Assembly: GCA_945897885.1 (NCBI GenBank)
Contig: CAMDGU010000006.1
Location: 27,324 to 91,323, forward strand
Direction of reading: 5' to 3'
DNA: 64,000 nt
Source of the DNA: Chitinophaga pinensis
GTDB lineage: Bacteria; Bacteroidota; Bacteroidia; NS11-12g; UBA9320
Shown: in pieces, positions 26,667 to 35,197 of the stretch
Numbering within the stretch: the first letter of the stretch is position 1
Layout of the letters: each line of letters opens with the position of its first letter
The notes under the pieces: generated by a model
The model's database searches: none
Told to the model about the DNA's origin: nothing
What the model saw: only the letters and a program-made list of their open reading frames with translations
Made by a program: the position numbers and the translations under genes

Positions 26667-27932
26667 ATGAGTGCAAAAAAAAATTCAAATAAGTTGACCC
26701 GATTTTGGAAACTATTGGGTCCCGGATTGGTAACCGGTGCCAGTGATGACGACCCTTCGGGGATAGCCACCTACTCGCAAGCCGGAGCATCTTATGGACT
26801 TGCTACTCTTTGGACATCCATCGTCGCCTTTCCATTAATGGCAGCCATACAACAAATGTGTGCTAGAATAGGATTGATTACCAGTCAAGGATTAACAGGT
26901 ACCTTAAAAAAACATTACCCCCGGCCGGTTTTATATCTGATGCTTTTATTCAGTTTTCCTGCTATTATTATGAATATTGGGGCAGATATTGCCGGAATGG
27001 GTGCCGTTGGTAATTTGTTGTTTCCAAGTATTGATGCTACTTACTTTAGTGTTTTATTCACCTTATTGCTTACAGGGCTAATTATTTATTTGCCCTATCA
27101 AAAAATGGCATCTATCCTAAAGTACTTGTGCATTGTGATGTTGGTTTATTTTGTTGTCCCATTTTTATACAAGCAGGATTTTGCAGAAATTTTAAAGGCC
27201 ACTTTTATTCCCACGATTCAGTTCAATAAAGAATTTATAAGCATTTTGGTTGGTATATTGGGAACTACTATTTCTCCCTATCTTTTCTTTTGGCAGGCAT
27301 CTGTAGAAGTAGAGGAGATGAAAACCAAGAAAAAGCATTTGGTGGTAAATAAAAAAATTATCAATGATATGGTGCAGGATGTGGATTTTGGAATGTCTTT
27401 TTCAGGATTGGTAATGTTTTTTATAATATTAACTACTGGTACGGTATTATTTAAAGGCGGTATTCATCAAATAGATACGGTAGAACAAGCGGCTATGGCA
27501 CTAAAACCTTTGGCCGGAAATATGGCGTATTTGCTTTTTTCCATTGGGGTAATAGGCACAGGTTTAATAGCTATCCCGGTTTTAAGTGGTTCGTTGTCTT
27601 ATATTTTTGCTGAAACTTTTGGTTGGGAGCAAGGCCTTGATAAAAAATTTCACGAGGCAAAAGCGTTTTATGCCATTATCGCTATTTCTTTAGTTATTGG
27701 TTTATCGCTTAATTACGTTGGTATTTCTCCTGTAAAGGCTTTGATTTATACAGCTATTCTTTATGGTTTAACAGCTCCGGTATTAATTGCCATTATCCTT
27801 CATATTTCAAATAATAAAGAAATTATGGGTAAAAATGTGAATGGAAAAGTATCTAATATTTTAGGATTTGCAGCCCTAATTATTATGACCGCTGCCGCAG
27901 TGGCTTTAATTTATTTGCAATTAAAGGGATAG
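26667..27932 (+). CDS. Nramp-superfamily metal transporter, divergent binding motif
   Basis: A 421-residue inner-membrane protein with about 11 helices and an Nramp fold (GPGLVTGASDDDPSGIATYS at residues 18-37). Classical Mn/Fe Nramps have DPGN in helix 1 and a metal-binding Met in a MPHN-like motif in helix 6. This protein has DPSG, and ISPYLFFWQASVEVEEM in the helix-6 position. The metal site therefore lacks the usual Asn and Met, so manganese transport should not be assumed; Mg-transporting Nramp relatives with changed sites are known. There is a cytosolic lysine-rich loop (KTKKKHLVVNKK). It is a single gene, convergent with the oxidoreductase at 5 nt. Confidence 0.85.
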   Translation: MSAKKNSNKLTRFWKLLGPGLVTGASDDDPSGIATYSQAGASYGLATLWTSIVAFPLMAAIQQMCARIGLITSQGLTGTLKKHYPRPVLYLMLLFSFPAIIMNIGADIAGMGAVGNLLFPSIDATYFSVLFTLLLTGLIIYLPYQKMASILKYLCIVMLVYFVVPFLYKQDFAEILKATFIPTIQFNKEFISILVGILGTTISPYLFFWQASVEVEEMKTKKKHLVVNKKIINDMVQDVDFGMSFSGLVMFFIILTTGTVLFKGGIHQIDTVEQAAMALKPLAGNMAYLLFSIGVIGTGLIAIPVLSGSLSYIFAETFGWEQGLDKKFHEAKAFYAIIAISLVIGLSLNYVGISPVKALIYTAILYGLTAPVLIAIILHISNNKEIMGKNVNGKVSNILGFAALIIMTAAAVALIYLQLKG

Positions 27933-27937
27933 TTAGA

Positions 27938-29065
27938 CTATACCATCTCCGCAATCCTCTCCGATGTAACTCCTGATAATGCCAGGCCCATTCCACCCAT
28001 TCTCACTCCGGCTATCACGTTTTCAGATACCCGCTCAATAATAGGCAGTTTATCTTGACCAAAAGCCATAATTCCTGCCCAACGGCAGTCTACTTCATAC
28101 TCTGTATCCGGAATAATTAACGTTTTTAAATACAGCTCCAAACTGTTTTGAATGGAATCATTTAAGGCTATTTCTGTCGTTGTTTCACCTTCTTTATTTT
28201 CATTTCTTCCTCCACCAAAAATAATGCGATTGCCGTAATTACGGAAATAGTAATACCCTTCACGGAAATGAAAAATACCATCAAATTTTAAACCTTCTAT
28301 GGGCTTTGTAGCTAGTATTTGCCCACGTCCGGGCACCACATCCATGTTTTGGAAAAACCGTTGTGAAAAGGCATTGGTGCTAAAAATTAAGGTTTGGCAA
28401 GTAAAAGTGGGTTGTTCCTTTATCAAATTATGTTTTGCAATTACCTCACACTTTTTACCCGTGTCATTAAAATCCTGAACCTCCATTCCGTTCATTATTA
28501 TTATACCAAGGCTTGCTGTGTATTGCCAAAGGTTATACATCAACAATCCTGAATCTAACTTACCCTCGCAACTATTAGTTATAAATTGGCGGATGTTTTT
28601 AGGATTAAAACCATATTCTGAAACTTTTGAAATATCGGTTTTAAAAACATCGTTTTTTAAAATAGGGTAGAGGTTTTTATTCATTTCTGAAAGTTCGCCA
28701 ATGTCAAAAAGTTCGTCATCAAAAATGATTTCACCGCCGCCGCTGGCTTTATATCCCATTTTTGAAACCCCCAATCTTTTTTTATTAATTTCTAAACCTT
28801 TTACCCGCCATTCAATAAGTTGAAGGGCTTTGTCCAATCCATTTTGGGCAATATCATCCCTTATTTCTGAAAAACTTCCAAAGCATGCAAATCCTGCATT
28901 GCGGGTACTAGCCCCGAGTGGCCAACTGCCCCGTTCTATAATAAGAACACTTTTGTTTGGGTGTCTCTCCTTTATGGCACAAGCGGCTGAAAGTCCGTTA
29001 ATACCTCCTCCAACAATAATTACATCGTAGTTTAAAAAACTATTTTTTTCCCAAAAACTTAGCAT
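27938..29065 (-). CDS. FAD-dependent oxidoreductase of the DAO family
   Basis: A 375-residue cytosolic flavoprotein. The dinucleotide-binding motif YDVIIVGGGINGLSAACAI starts at residue 14, followed by GASTRNAGFACFG. The C-terminal RMGGMGLALSGVTSERIAE closes the FAD site. The family includes amino-acid oxidases and gamma-glutamylputrescine oxidase; the leader SFWEKNSFLNYD is common to a Bacteroidota subgroup of unknown substrate. It lies 4 nt after the barrel-protein gene, so it probably belongs to the engB transcript. Confidence 0.82.
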   Translation of the reverse strand: MLSFWEKNSFLNYDVIIVGGGINGLSAACAIKERHPNKSVLIIERGSWPLGASTRNAGFACFGSFSEIRDDIAQNGLDKALQLIEWRVKGLEINKKRLGVSKMGYKASGGGEIIFDDELFDIGELSEMNKNLYPILKNDVFKTDISKVSEYGFNPKNIRQFITNSCEGKLDSGLLMYNLWQYTASLGIIIMNGMEVQDFNDTGKKCEVIAKHNLIKEQPTFTCQTLIFSTNAFSQRFFQNMDVVPGRGQILATKPIEGLKFDGIFHFREGYYYFRNYGNRIIFGGGRNENKEGETTTEIALNDSIQNSLELYLKTLIIPDTEYEVDCRWAGIMAFGQDKLPIIERVSENVIAGVRMGGMGLALSGVTSERIAEMV

Positions 29066-29069
29066 TGCT

Positions 29070-29807
29070 TTAAAAAAACATGCCTAAGCATAGGCCGGTA
29101 AGTGGTTTAATTCCAAAGTCAAACCCTTTTAAATTGTCACCTGTTTCGGTTTTTGTAGTAAATTCCTGAAAATTTTGAACCTGAGTTGTTTCAGTAATAT
29201 TGTATGATTTGCCTTTTTGATAGGCTATAACAAATTTGGCTTCCAAAGAAGTGTAAAAGCATTTGCCAAATTTATAGGTTATGCCCACAGGTAAACCAAT
29301 TCCATAGGTGTTCAATTTATTTTTGTTTGAAACTCTTATGTTTATTCTATTTTTAGTAGTATCAAACCCTCCGTTTCCCTGCAGCACCAAACCTTTTCCT
29401 GATTGCGCAAAATCAGTCATCATGTAGATAATATCTAACCCGTAGTAGTATGAAAAATTGGTTTGGTCTATTTCAGTATTTTTTTGAACTCCCAACATAA
29501 AACCATAGCGTACATTTCTTCCCGGGTCAAAGTTGAGGATTGTATCCTGACTAAAACTTCCAAAGGAGCCACCACTATTAATGTTTCCTTTTCTATCTCG
29601 GCTGTCCAACTTTCCATCAAGTGCAAGCTGAATCCTTATCTGGTAATCATTTATAGAATACTTATAAATCAATGCCGGGGCCACTGTTTCCTGATTTTTA
29701 ATCAATACACCGGCTAAGTTTATTCCTATGTCCTGCTTCAATTTACTTTGCGAATTGGCTGGGATTGAATAATTAATAATAACTAAGGCGAGTAATAATA
29801 TTCTCAT
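29070..29807 (-). CDS. Probable outer-membrane beta-barrel protein
   Basis: A 245-residue protein with a signal peptide (residues 1-19, IINYSIPANSQ). The mature part shows alternating polar and hydrophobic stretches, aromatic girdles and a terminal aromatic residue (GLCLGMFF), typical of small outer-membrane barrels. No known family is recognised. It lies 33 nt after engB and 4 nt before the oxidoreductase gene. Channel or structural roles are both possible. Confidence 0.6.
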   Translation of the reverse strand: MRILLLALVIINYSIPANSQSKLKQDIGINLAGVLIKNQETVAPALIYKYSINDYQIRIQLALDGKLDSRDRKGNINSGGSFGSFSQDTILNFDPGRNVRYGFMLGVQKNTEIDQTNFSYYYGLDIIYMMTDFAQSGKGLVLQGNGGFDTTKNRINIRVSNKNKLNTYGIGLPVGITYKFGKCFYTSLEAKFVIAYQKGKSYNITETTQVQNFQEFTTKTETGDNLKGFDFGIKPLTGLCLGMFF

Positions 29808-29840
29808 AAGTGTTTTATAGGGTATCTTGATAACTATGAC

Positions 29841-30440
29841 TTACATTGAAATTTTTAATGCATTTTCAATATTTTTTAAAAGTTCCTTCTTCCCATCTCC
29901 CTTTTCAGCTGATGTAAGAAGATAGGTAGGTAAGTTTTCCCAAGTTTTTTTCAATTCAATACACATTGCTTCTACATTTTTATCTACCAGTTTTCCTTTG
30001 TCCTTATCTATTTTGGTATAAACCAAACAAATGGGGATGCCTGATGATCCACATTTATTAATAAAATCAACATCAATTTTTTGAGGTTCAAGCCTGCTAT
30101 CAATAAGCACGAATAAACAATAAAGATTCTCACGTTTTATAATGTAGTTTGTAATAAGGTTGTCAAACTGTTTTTTGTCGTCTTTTGAAACTCGTGCATA
30201 GCCATAACCTGGTAAATCTACTAAGTTCCATTTATCATTTATTAAAAATTGATTGATAAGTTTGGTTTTGCCTGGAGTTGAAGAGGTTTTTGCGAGATAT
30301 TTATTATTGCAAAGCATATTAATCAGCGATGATTTCCCCACATTACTTCTACCTATAAATGCAAATTCAGGTCTTTGCTCAAAACTCATCTGAGTGTATT
30401 CGCCATACGACTTTATAAATCGGGCTGATTGTACTTCCAT
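29841..30440 (-). CDS. engB: Ribosome biogenesis GTP-binding protein EngB/YsxC
   Basis: A 199-residue TrmE-Era-type GTPase. G1 GRSNVGKS is at residues 30-37, the G2 region STPGKT follows, G3 is DLPGYGYA, G4 TKID and G5 TSAEKG. The family assists late assembly of the large ribosomal subunit and is often essential. It is divergent from ubiE over 44 bp with overlapping promoters. Its start ATG sits 8 nt behind a TAGCTTTG box. Confidence 0.95.
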   Translation of the reverse strand: MEVQSARFIKSYGEYTQMSFEQRPEFAFIGRSNVGKSSLINMLCNNKYLAKTSSTPGKTKLINQFLINDKWNLVDLPGYGYARVSKDDKKQFDNLITNYIIKRENLYCLFVLIDSRLEPQKIDVDFINKCGSSGIPICLVYTKIDKDKGKLVDKNVEAMCIELKKTWENLPTYLLTSAEKGDGKKELLKNIENALKISM

Positions 30441-30448
30441 ATCGTTTC

Positions 30449-30479
30449 CAAAGCTAGGCCAATAGGCTTATATTTGCAA
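30449..30479 (-). promoter_or_regulatory. engB: Promoter of engB
   Basis: On the minus strand TTG (30479-30477), 20-nt spacer, TAGCTTTG (30456-30449). The -33 element lies within TTTGCAAA, a palindrome whose other strand forms the ubiE -7 box. Confidence 0.65.
30469..30476 (+). promoter_or_regulatory. ubiE: -7 box of ubiE
   Basis: TATATTTG, a full match to TAnnTTTG, ending 8 nt before the ATG. It shares its TTG bases with the engB -33 element on the other strand. Confidence 0.6.
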
Positions 30480-30484
30480 ACTGA

Positions 30485-31204
30485 ATGCAAGTAAAGCCTG
30501 ATATACTATCACCCGAATCAAAAAAGGCTCAAGTAGAGCAAATGTTTGATTCCATTAGTCCTAAATATGACTTTTTAAATCACACTTTATCCTTAGGTAT
30601 TGATAAAATTTGGAGGAAAAAGGCCATTAACGAATTGAAAGTAGTTAACCCAAAAAAAATATTGGATGTAGCCACAGGTACAGGCGATATGGCCATTGAA
30701 GCCTTACGATTAAATCCTGACAAAGTTGTAGGGATTGATATTTCTGAAGGGATGATGTCTTTTGGAAGAGAAAAACTTAAAAAAGCTGGTATTACCAATA
30801 TCGTTTTAGAAAAAGGAGATTCCGAAAATATAAATTATCCTAATAATGAGTTTGATGCTGTAATGGTAGCTTTTGGAGTCCGTAATTTTGAAAATCTTGA
30901 AAAAGGATTAACTGAAATGAATCGTGTAATGCGAAAGGAAGGAAAAGTGGCAATTCTTGAATTCTCAAAACCGGCTTCGTTTCCGTTTAAACAAGGCTAT
31001 AATTTTTACTTCAATAATATTTTGCCTTTTATAGGCAAAGTTTTTTCTAAAAATAATAAAGCTTACACCTATTTGCCTGAGTCGGTTAAGGCATTTCCCG
31101 ATGGAATTGATTTTATTAAAATAATGACCAAATGCGGATATTTGGATTGTAAAGAAAAACGTTTTATGTTTGGCATCTGTACTTTATATACGGCCGTTAA
31201 ATAG
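30485..31204 (+). CDS. ubiE: Demethylmenaquinone methyltransferase
   Basis: A 239-residue SAM-dependent class I methyltransferase (UbiE/MenG). Motif I is LDVATGTGDMAIEAL; family motifs YDFLNHTLSLGIDKIWRKK and AFGVRNFENLEKGLTEMNRV follow. It performs the last step of menaquinone synthesis, the quinone that complex I reduces and alternative complex III oxidises in this window. It is followed after 5 nt by porT, a pairing known from other Bacteroidota. Confidence 0.94.
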   Translation: MQVKPDILSPESKKAQVEQMFDSISPKYDFLNHTLSLGIDKIWRKKAINELKVVNPKKILDVATGTGDMAIEALRLNPDKVVGIDISEGMMSFGREKLKKAGITNIVLEKGDSENINYPNNEFDAVMVAFGVRNFENLEKGLTEMNRVMRKEGKVAILEFSKPASFPFKQGYNFYFNNILPFIGKVFSKNNKAYTYLPESVKAFPDGIDFIKIMTKCGYLDCKEKRFMFGICTLYTAVK

Positions 31205-31209
31205 AAATA

Positions 31210-31902
31210 ATGACCAGATTTTTAGCAATTTTAATAACAGTATTTATTGGTCGGGTAGCCACGGCCCAAATGAACGACCCTCTTTATGACCTTAACCAAA
31301 AAGTTCATTTTGGATTTTCAATAATAGGCACCTATGGTAAAATGAAATTTTCAAGAAATGAACAATTTTTTTCTTTGCCAATTGACACCTTAAATTCCAT
31401 TACCACCACTAATTTTCCTGGGCTTGGGGTTGGTGGTATTGTTAATTTTCACTTAAATGAATTTTGGGATTTAAGAACTATGGCAATAGTTCAGGTTATG
31501 TCGCAACGTAATCTAACCTACCATTTCAAAGGAGGAATGACAAAAACAGCCATGTTGCAATCCACCTATTTTGAAGTTCCGCTATTGATTAAATACAAAA
31601 GCGTTAGGCACAAAAATTTTAGAATGTATGTTATAGGAGGGATTGGCTACCGCTACAATTTCACAAGTGATGCCGAGACTGAACGAAGTGCTACCAAACC
31701 GATAGTTGGTATGAAAGCTTCTACCATTAATTATGATTTAGGATTTGGGTTTGATTTGTATTATCCATACTTCAAATTTTCGCCCGAAATAAAAATTAGC
31801 AATGACATAGGCAACGCTCTTATTAAAGATAATTATATTTATACCCAATCTTTAGGTGGATTGTATCCTAAACTTATTCAGTTATCCCTTCATTTTGAGT
31901 AA
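31210..31902 (+). CDS. porT: PorT, outer-membrane protein of the type IX secretion system
   Basis: A 230-residue protein with a signal peptide (residues 1-19, RVATAQ) and an eight-strand barrel pattern. Family features are LNQKVHFGFSIIGTYGKMKF, IVNFHLNEFWDLRTMAIVQV, YFEVPLLIKYKSVRHKNFRM and PYFKFSPEIKISNDIGNAL. PorT is required for T9SS secretion in Porphyromonas and Flavobacterium. The location right after ubiE matches that of porT in other Bacteroidota. It abuts tgt with no gap. Confidence 0.87.
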   Translation: MTRFLAILITVFIGRVATAQMNDPLYDLNQKVHFGFSIIGTYGKMKFSRNEQFFSLPIDTLNSITTTNFPGLGVGGIVNFHLNEFWDLRTMAIVQVMSQRNLTYHFKGGMTKTAMLQSTYFEVPLLIKYKSVRHKNFRMYVIGGIGYRYNFTSDAETERSATKPIVGMKASTINYDLGFGFDLYYPYFKFSPEIKISNDIGNALIKDNYIYTQSLGGLYPKLIQLSLHFE

Positions 31903-33021
31903 ATGAAGTTTACCCTAAAGCACACCGATAGTCAAAGCAAAGCCCGAATCGGCTATATTGAAACCGACCACGGAGTAATTCCTACACCCATTTTTATGCC
32001 TGTAGGCACCCTTGGAACTGTAAAAGCGGTAGATCAATCGTTTTTAAAGCAACCCATTGACGCCAAAATAATTTTAGGAAACACCTATCATCTTTACCTC
32101 CGACCCGGAACCTCAGTGCTTAAACAAGCTGGTGGGTTACACAAGTTTATGAATTGGGATAGACCGATATTAACAGATAGTGGAGGTTACCAGGTTTATT
32201 CATTAGCTGCCAATAGAAAATTAAAGGAAGATGGTGTAGAATTCAGAAGTCATATAGATGGAAGCAAATTGTGGTTTACTCCTGAAAATATAATGGATAC
32301 CCAACGTGAAATAGGGGCCGATATTATTATGGCTTTTGATGAATGCACACCTTGGCCTTGTGAAAAAGCATATGCGGAAAAAAGCATGAATCTCACACAC
32401 CGTTGGCTTAAGCGCTGTGTTGATCATTTTAATAATACTGCAGGATTGTATGGTTATAGTCAAACACTTTTTCCAATAGTTCAAGGAAGTACGTTCCCTG
32501 ATTTACGAAAGCAATCGGCTGAATTTATAGCGAGCATGAATTGTGAAGGAAACGCAATTGGCGGGCTATCAGTAGGTGAGCCTCATGATGATATGTATTC
32601 CATGACGGATTTGGTTTGTTCTATATTACCTGCTGATAAACCAAGATATCTTATGGGAGTTGGTACACCATCTAATATTTTAGAATGTATAGCATTAGGA
32701 ATTGACATGTTTGATTGTGTGATGCCTACAAGAAATGCCCGTAATGGTATGCTTTTCACAAAAAATGGAACGATAAATATTCGAAATAAAAAATGGGAGA
32801 ATGATTTTAGTGCCATTGATGATGAAATTATGCCGCATTATTCTAAAGCCTACTTAAGGCATTTGTTAGTAGCCAAAGAATATTTAGCTGGCCAAATTTC
32901 AAGTATTCATAACCTATCGTTTTACTTATGGTTGGTAAATACAGCCCGTCAAAAAATAGAAGAAGGAACTTTTGTTGAATGGAAAAATAAAATGGTGAAG
33001 GTGCTGGATGTCAGGCTTTAA
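31903..33021 (+). CDS. tgt: Queuine tRNA-ribosyltransferase, without zinc-site cysteines
   Basis: A 372-residue TIM-barrel enzyme that exchanges guanine-34 for preQ1 in tRNAs with GUN anticodons. The catalytic aspartates are present: TDSGGYQVYS (D92) and DCVMPTRNARNGML (D271). FDECTPWPC and IGGLSVGEPH also match. The zinc module normally has CxCxxC and a His. Here the corresponding stretch AIDDEIMPHYSKAYLRH contains no cysteine, while IHN (H336) is kept. The rest of the domain (SKAYLRHLLVAKEYLAGQIS) aligns well, so the enzyme is probably folded without zinc. Its ATG follows the porT stop directly. Confidence 0.92.
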   Translation: MKFTLKHTDSQSKARIGYIETDHGVIPTPIFMPVGTLGTVKAVDQSFLKQPIDAKIILGNTYHLYLRPGTSVLKQAGGLHKFMNWDRPILTDSGGYQVYSLAANRKLKEDGVEFRSHIDGSKLWFTPENIMDTQREIGADIIMAFDECTPWPCEKAYAEKSMNLTHRWLKRCVDHFNNTAGLYGYSQTLFPIVQGSTFPDLRKQSAEFIASMNCEGNAIGGLSVGEPHDDMYSMTDLVCSILPADKPRYLMGVGTPSNILECIALGIDMFDCVMPTRNARNGMLFTKNGTINIRNKKWENDFSAIDDEIMPHYSKAYLRHLLVAKEYLAGQISSIHNLSFYLWLVNTARQKIEEGTFVEWKNKMVKVLDVRL

Positions 33022-33067
33022 AACTGATTTCTATTATAATTAATTAGATCTTTTTAGTTTAGGTTTG

Positions 33068-33513
33068 TTGAATAATAAAAGATTAAAGATCATTAAGCGA
33101 CTGTATTTTTTTAATAATTCTGCTATTTTAGGGCTTTTTCGTTTTTCTCAAACCACTGCTACAAATTTTAACGATAATCATTTCTCTTGAAATAATTAGG
33201 ATTTTTTTGCAAAGGTAAACAGCGGAAAAGTTATCATTTTGGATTGGATAATGCCATGTTCATCTTGCCTTATTCCTTCCAAAATAGCTTATTATATTGT
33301 TCAAATTTATTCCATTACTAATCCTGAATAAGTTTTTAGGTTTGTATGCGATGATTATGCAAATACCAATTGTGCATCGCTTACCGGATGGTTTGATAAC
33401 AATGGAATGCCCAATAACATTAAGTTTTCAAACAACGGTATTAAATTAATGATTATGGCTCTGATGGTATGCCGAAAATAATTGTAGTTGGAGGAAATAA
33501 TCACAAGGTATAA
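33068..33513 (+). pseudogene. Decayed secreted thioredoxin-like protein
   Basis: Reading from TTG 33068 gives a signal-like leader and then recognisable sequence broken by stops at 33188 (TGA), 33197 (TAG) and 33329 (TAA). The readable parts are DFFAKVNSGKVIILDWIMPC (with CSSC next), IPSKIAYYIVQIYSITNPE and CDDYANTNCASLTGWFDNNG. After a frame change near 33449 it continues DYGSDGMPKIIVVGGNNHKV and stops at 33511. The CxxC, the following helix and the cis-Pro-like GMP segment mark a thioredoxin fold, as found in secreted Bacteroidota proteins that often end in a T9SS domain. The downstream 33514-33690 shows no clear tail. Confidence 0.75.
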
Positions 33514-33692
33514 TACAATGAACTAAATCTGATGCTGCTAACATTACCAAATTACGTCTCACTATCAAGCTTCGCTTGTTTTATCGCATAGGTTTATAAG
33601 TTATTCAAGAGGATTCGGAATAAAGGAATTTTTAAAGTTTTTGTTATTAAAAAACCTAAAATCTTAAATATGATAATCTTAGTTCTAATCTA

Positions 33693-33700
33693 TAAATTTG
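33693..33700 (+). promoter_or_regulatory. -7 box of the four-helix-bundle gene
   Basis: TAAATTTG ending 8 nt before the ATG at 33709. It argues against the upstream start at 33670, which precedes the box. Confidence 0.5.
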
Positions 33701-33708
33701 CTGTTGTT

Positions 33709-34068
33709 ATGAATCCGGTTGAACTTAGAGAAAGAACCAAGCTTTTAGGCCATACTTGCACCAAACTGGCTTTACTTTTACCTTCAAATAATTTAATAGC
33801 CATTCACTTGCGAAATGAATTGTTAACTGTAGCTATTGATTTACCTTCAAAAACCAGAGGATTGTTAATTGGCCAATCTACTGCAAACTTTGTAAAGAAA
33901 CTAAGTGAATGTTCTGAATTGGTAGATAAGTGTGGTTATATACTTGAATTTATTGAAGAAGAAAAAATAATGGAAGCCAGTTTGGTTACCCCATTGATTG
34001 CCGAATGTAATGAACTGATAGCTATATTTTACTCCGCATTTAAATCAGTAAAAGACAAATTGGATTAA
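33709..34068 (+). CDS. Four-helix-bundle protein
   Basis: A 119-residue, almost wholly helical protein of the family first seen as products of 23S rRNA intervening sequences and also encoded on its own in many Bacteroidota (NPVELRERTKLLGHTCTKLA, then LRNELLTVAIDLPSKTRGLL, LVDKCGYILEFIEEE). It forms pentamers in known structures; its function is unknown, possibly RNA binding. Here it is not within an rRNA gene. The start was taken at ATG 33709 because a -7 box lies at 33693-33700. Confidence 0.75.
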   Translation: MNPVELRERTKLLGHTCTKLALLLPSNNLIAIHLRNELLTVAIDLPSKTRGLLIGQSTANFVKKLSECSELVDKCGYILEFIEEEKIMEASLVTPLIAECNELIAIFYSAFKSVKDKLD

Positions 34069-34114
34069 GGCAAAATTGCCATGTCTTTGATTTTCTGAAA
34101 TCTTAATAATTTCA

Positions 34115-35197
34115 ATGCTTACTAAAATAGATTGGTATTTAATTAAACGATTCATTGTCACATTTGTGGTGGCTTTAGGTCTATTTACGCTCATCATAAT
34201 AATTTTTGACGTAGCAGAAAAATTGGATGATTTTGTAGAAAAGCAGGCCCCTGTTTCAGCGATTATCAAAGGGTATTATTTTAATTTTATACCTTTTATC
34301 TTAAATTTATTCAGTCCGTTTTTTGTTTTTTTAACGGTCATTTTCTTTACATCAAAATTGGCAGGTAAGTCAGAAATTGTAGCTATGCTTGCTTCTGGTA
34401 TTTCTTATAACAGGTTCTTACGTCCATACTTACTGGTGGCAATGGTTCTTGGTCTTTTTTCGTTTGTACTCAATGCATGGATTATACCTGAAAGTGATAA
34501 AAAAAGGGTAGAGTTTGAAAACCGTTATATTAGAAATATGAGTGATGAATATAAAGAAAATATAGTAAGACAAATAAAACCAGGAATTGTAATGTCTCTT
34601 GGCAGTTTTAATCGCATGGACAGCGCAGGTTTTAATCTTGATATTGAGTGGATAGAAAAAGGGAAAATTACTCAAAAACTATCAGCCGAACGGATAAACT
34701 GGTATCCCAAAAAGAAAAAATGGAGAATACATCACTATCGTTACCGCACTTTTTACAGTAATGGAACTGAAAGTTTACGAATGGGCGAATTTCAGGATAC
34801 TCTTATTCCATTTGATGCCAACGACTTTTTTGTAAGAGACGATGATGTTCAATCCTTTAACATGGAGGAATTAAATGCCTATATTAAATTGGAAGAAATG
34901 CGAGGTACTGGAAGAGCATTTTTTTACATAACTGAAAAATACCGTCGGTATGCAGCCCCGTTTTCATTATTGCTACTTACCTTTATTGGTGTTTGTGTTT
35001 CAAGTTCAAAAAAACGTGGTGGAATGGGTGTTAACCTGGCTGTAGGGCTATTTGTTAGCTTTGCCTATTTATTTTTTATTCAATGGTTCATAAGCTATGG
35101 AAGTACTGGAAGTATGGCTCCAATATTAGCCGTTTGGTTGCCCAATTTATTTTTTTTACTAATTGCCTTTTATTTTTATGTTACAGCTCAAAAATAA
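34115..35197 (+). CDS. LptF/LptG-family permease
   Basis: A 360-residue inner-membrane protein of the YjgP/YjgQ family. Three N-terminal and three C-terminal helices flank a periplasmic beta-jellyroll domain (about residues 130-245, INWYPKKKKWRIHHYRYRTF). The N-terminal DWYLIKRFIVTFVVALGLFT is typical. With LptB it extracts lipopolysaccharide from the inner membrane for transport to the surface. Whether this is the F or G role cannot be said. The end overlaps the next gene by 20 nt. Confidence 0.87.
   Translation: MLTKIDWYLIKRFIVTFVVALGLFTLIIIIFDVAEKLDDFVEKQAPVSAIIKGYYFNFIPFILNLFSPFFVFLTVIFFTSKLAGKSEIVAMLASGISYNRFLRPYLLVAMVLGLFSFVLNAWIIPESDKKRVEFENRYIRNMSDEYKENIVRQIKPGIVMSLGSFNRMDSAGFNLDIEWIEKGKITQKLSAERINWYPKKKKWRIHHYRYRTFYSNGTESLRMGEFQDTLIPFDANDFFVRDDDVQSFNMEELNAYIKLEEMRGTGRAFFYITEKYRRYAAPFSLLLLTFIGVCVSSSKKRGGMGVNLAVGLFVSFAYLFFIQWFISYGSTGSMAPILAVWLPNLFFLLIAFYFYVTAQK

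Noticed and set aside
33709..34068. 23S rRNA intervening sequence
   Set aside because: The four-helix-bundle family is known from rRNA insertions, but no rRNA sequence flanks this gene.
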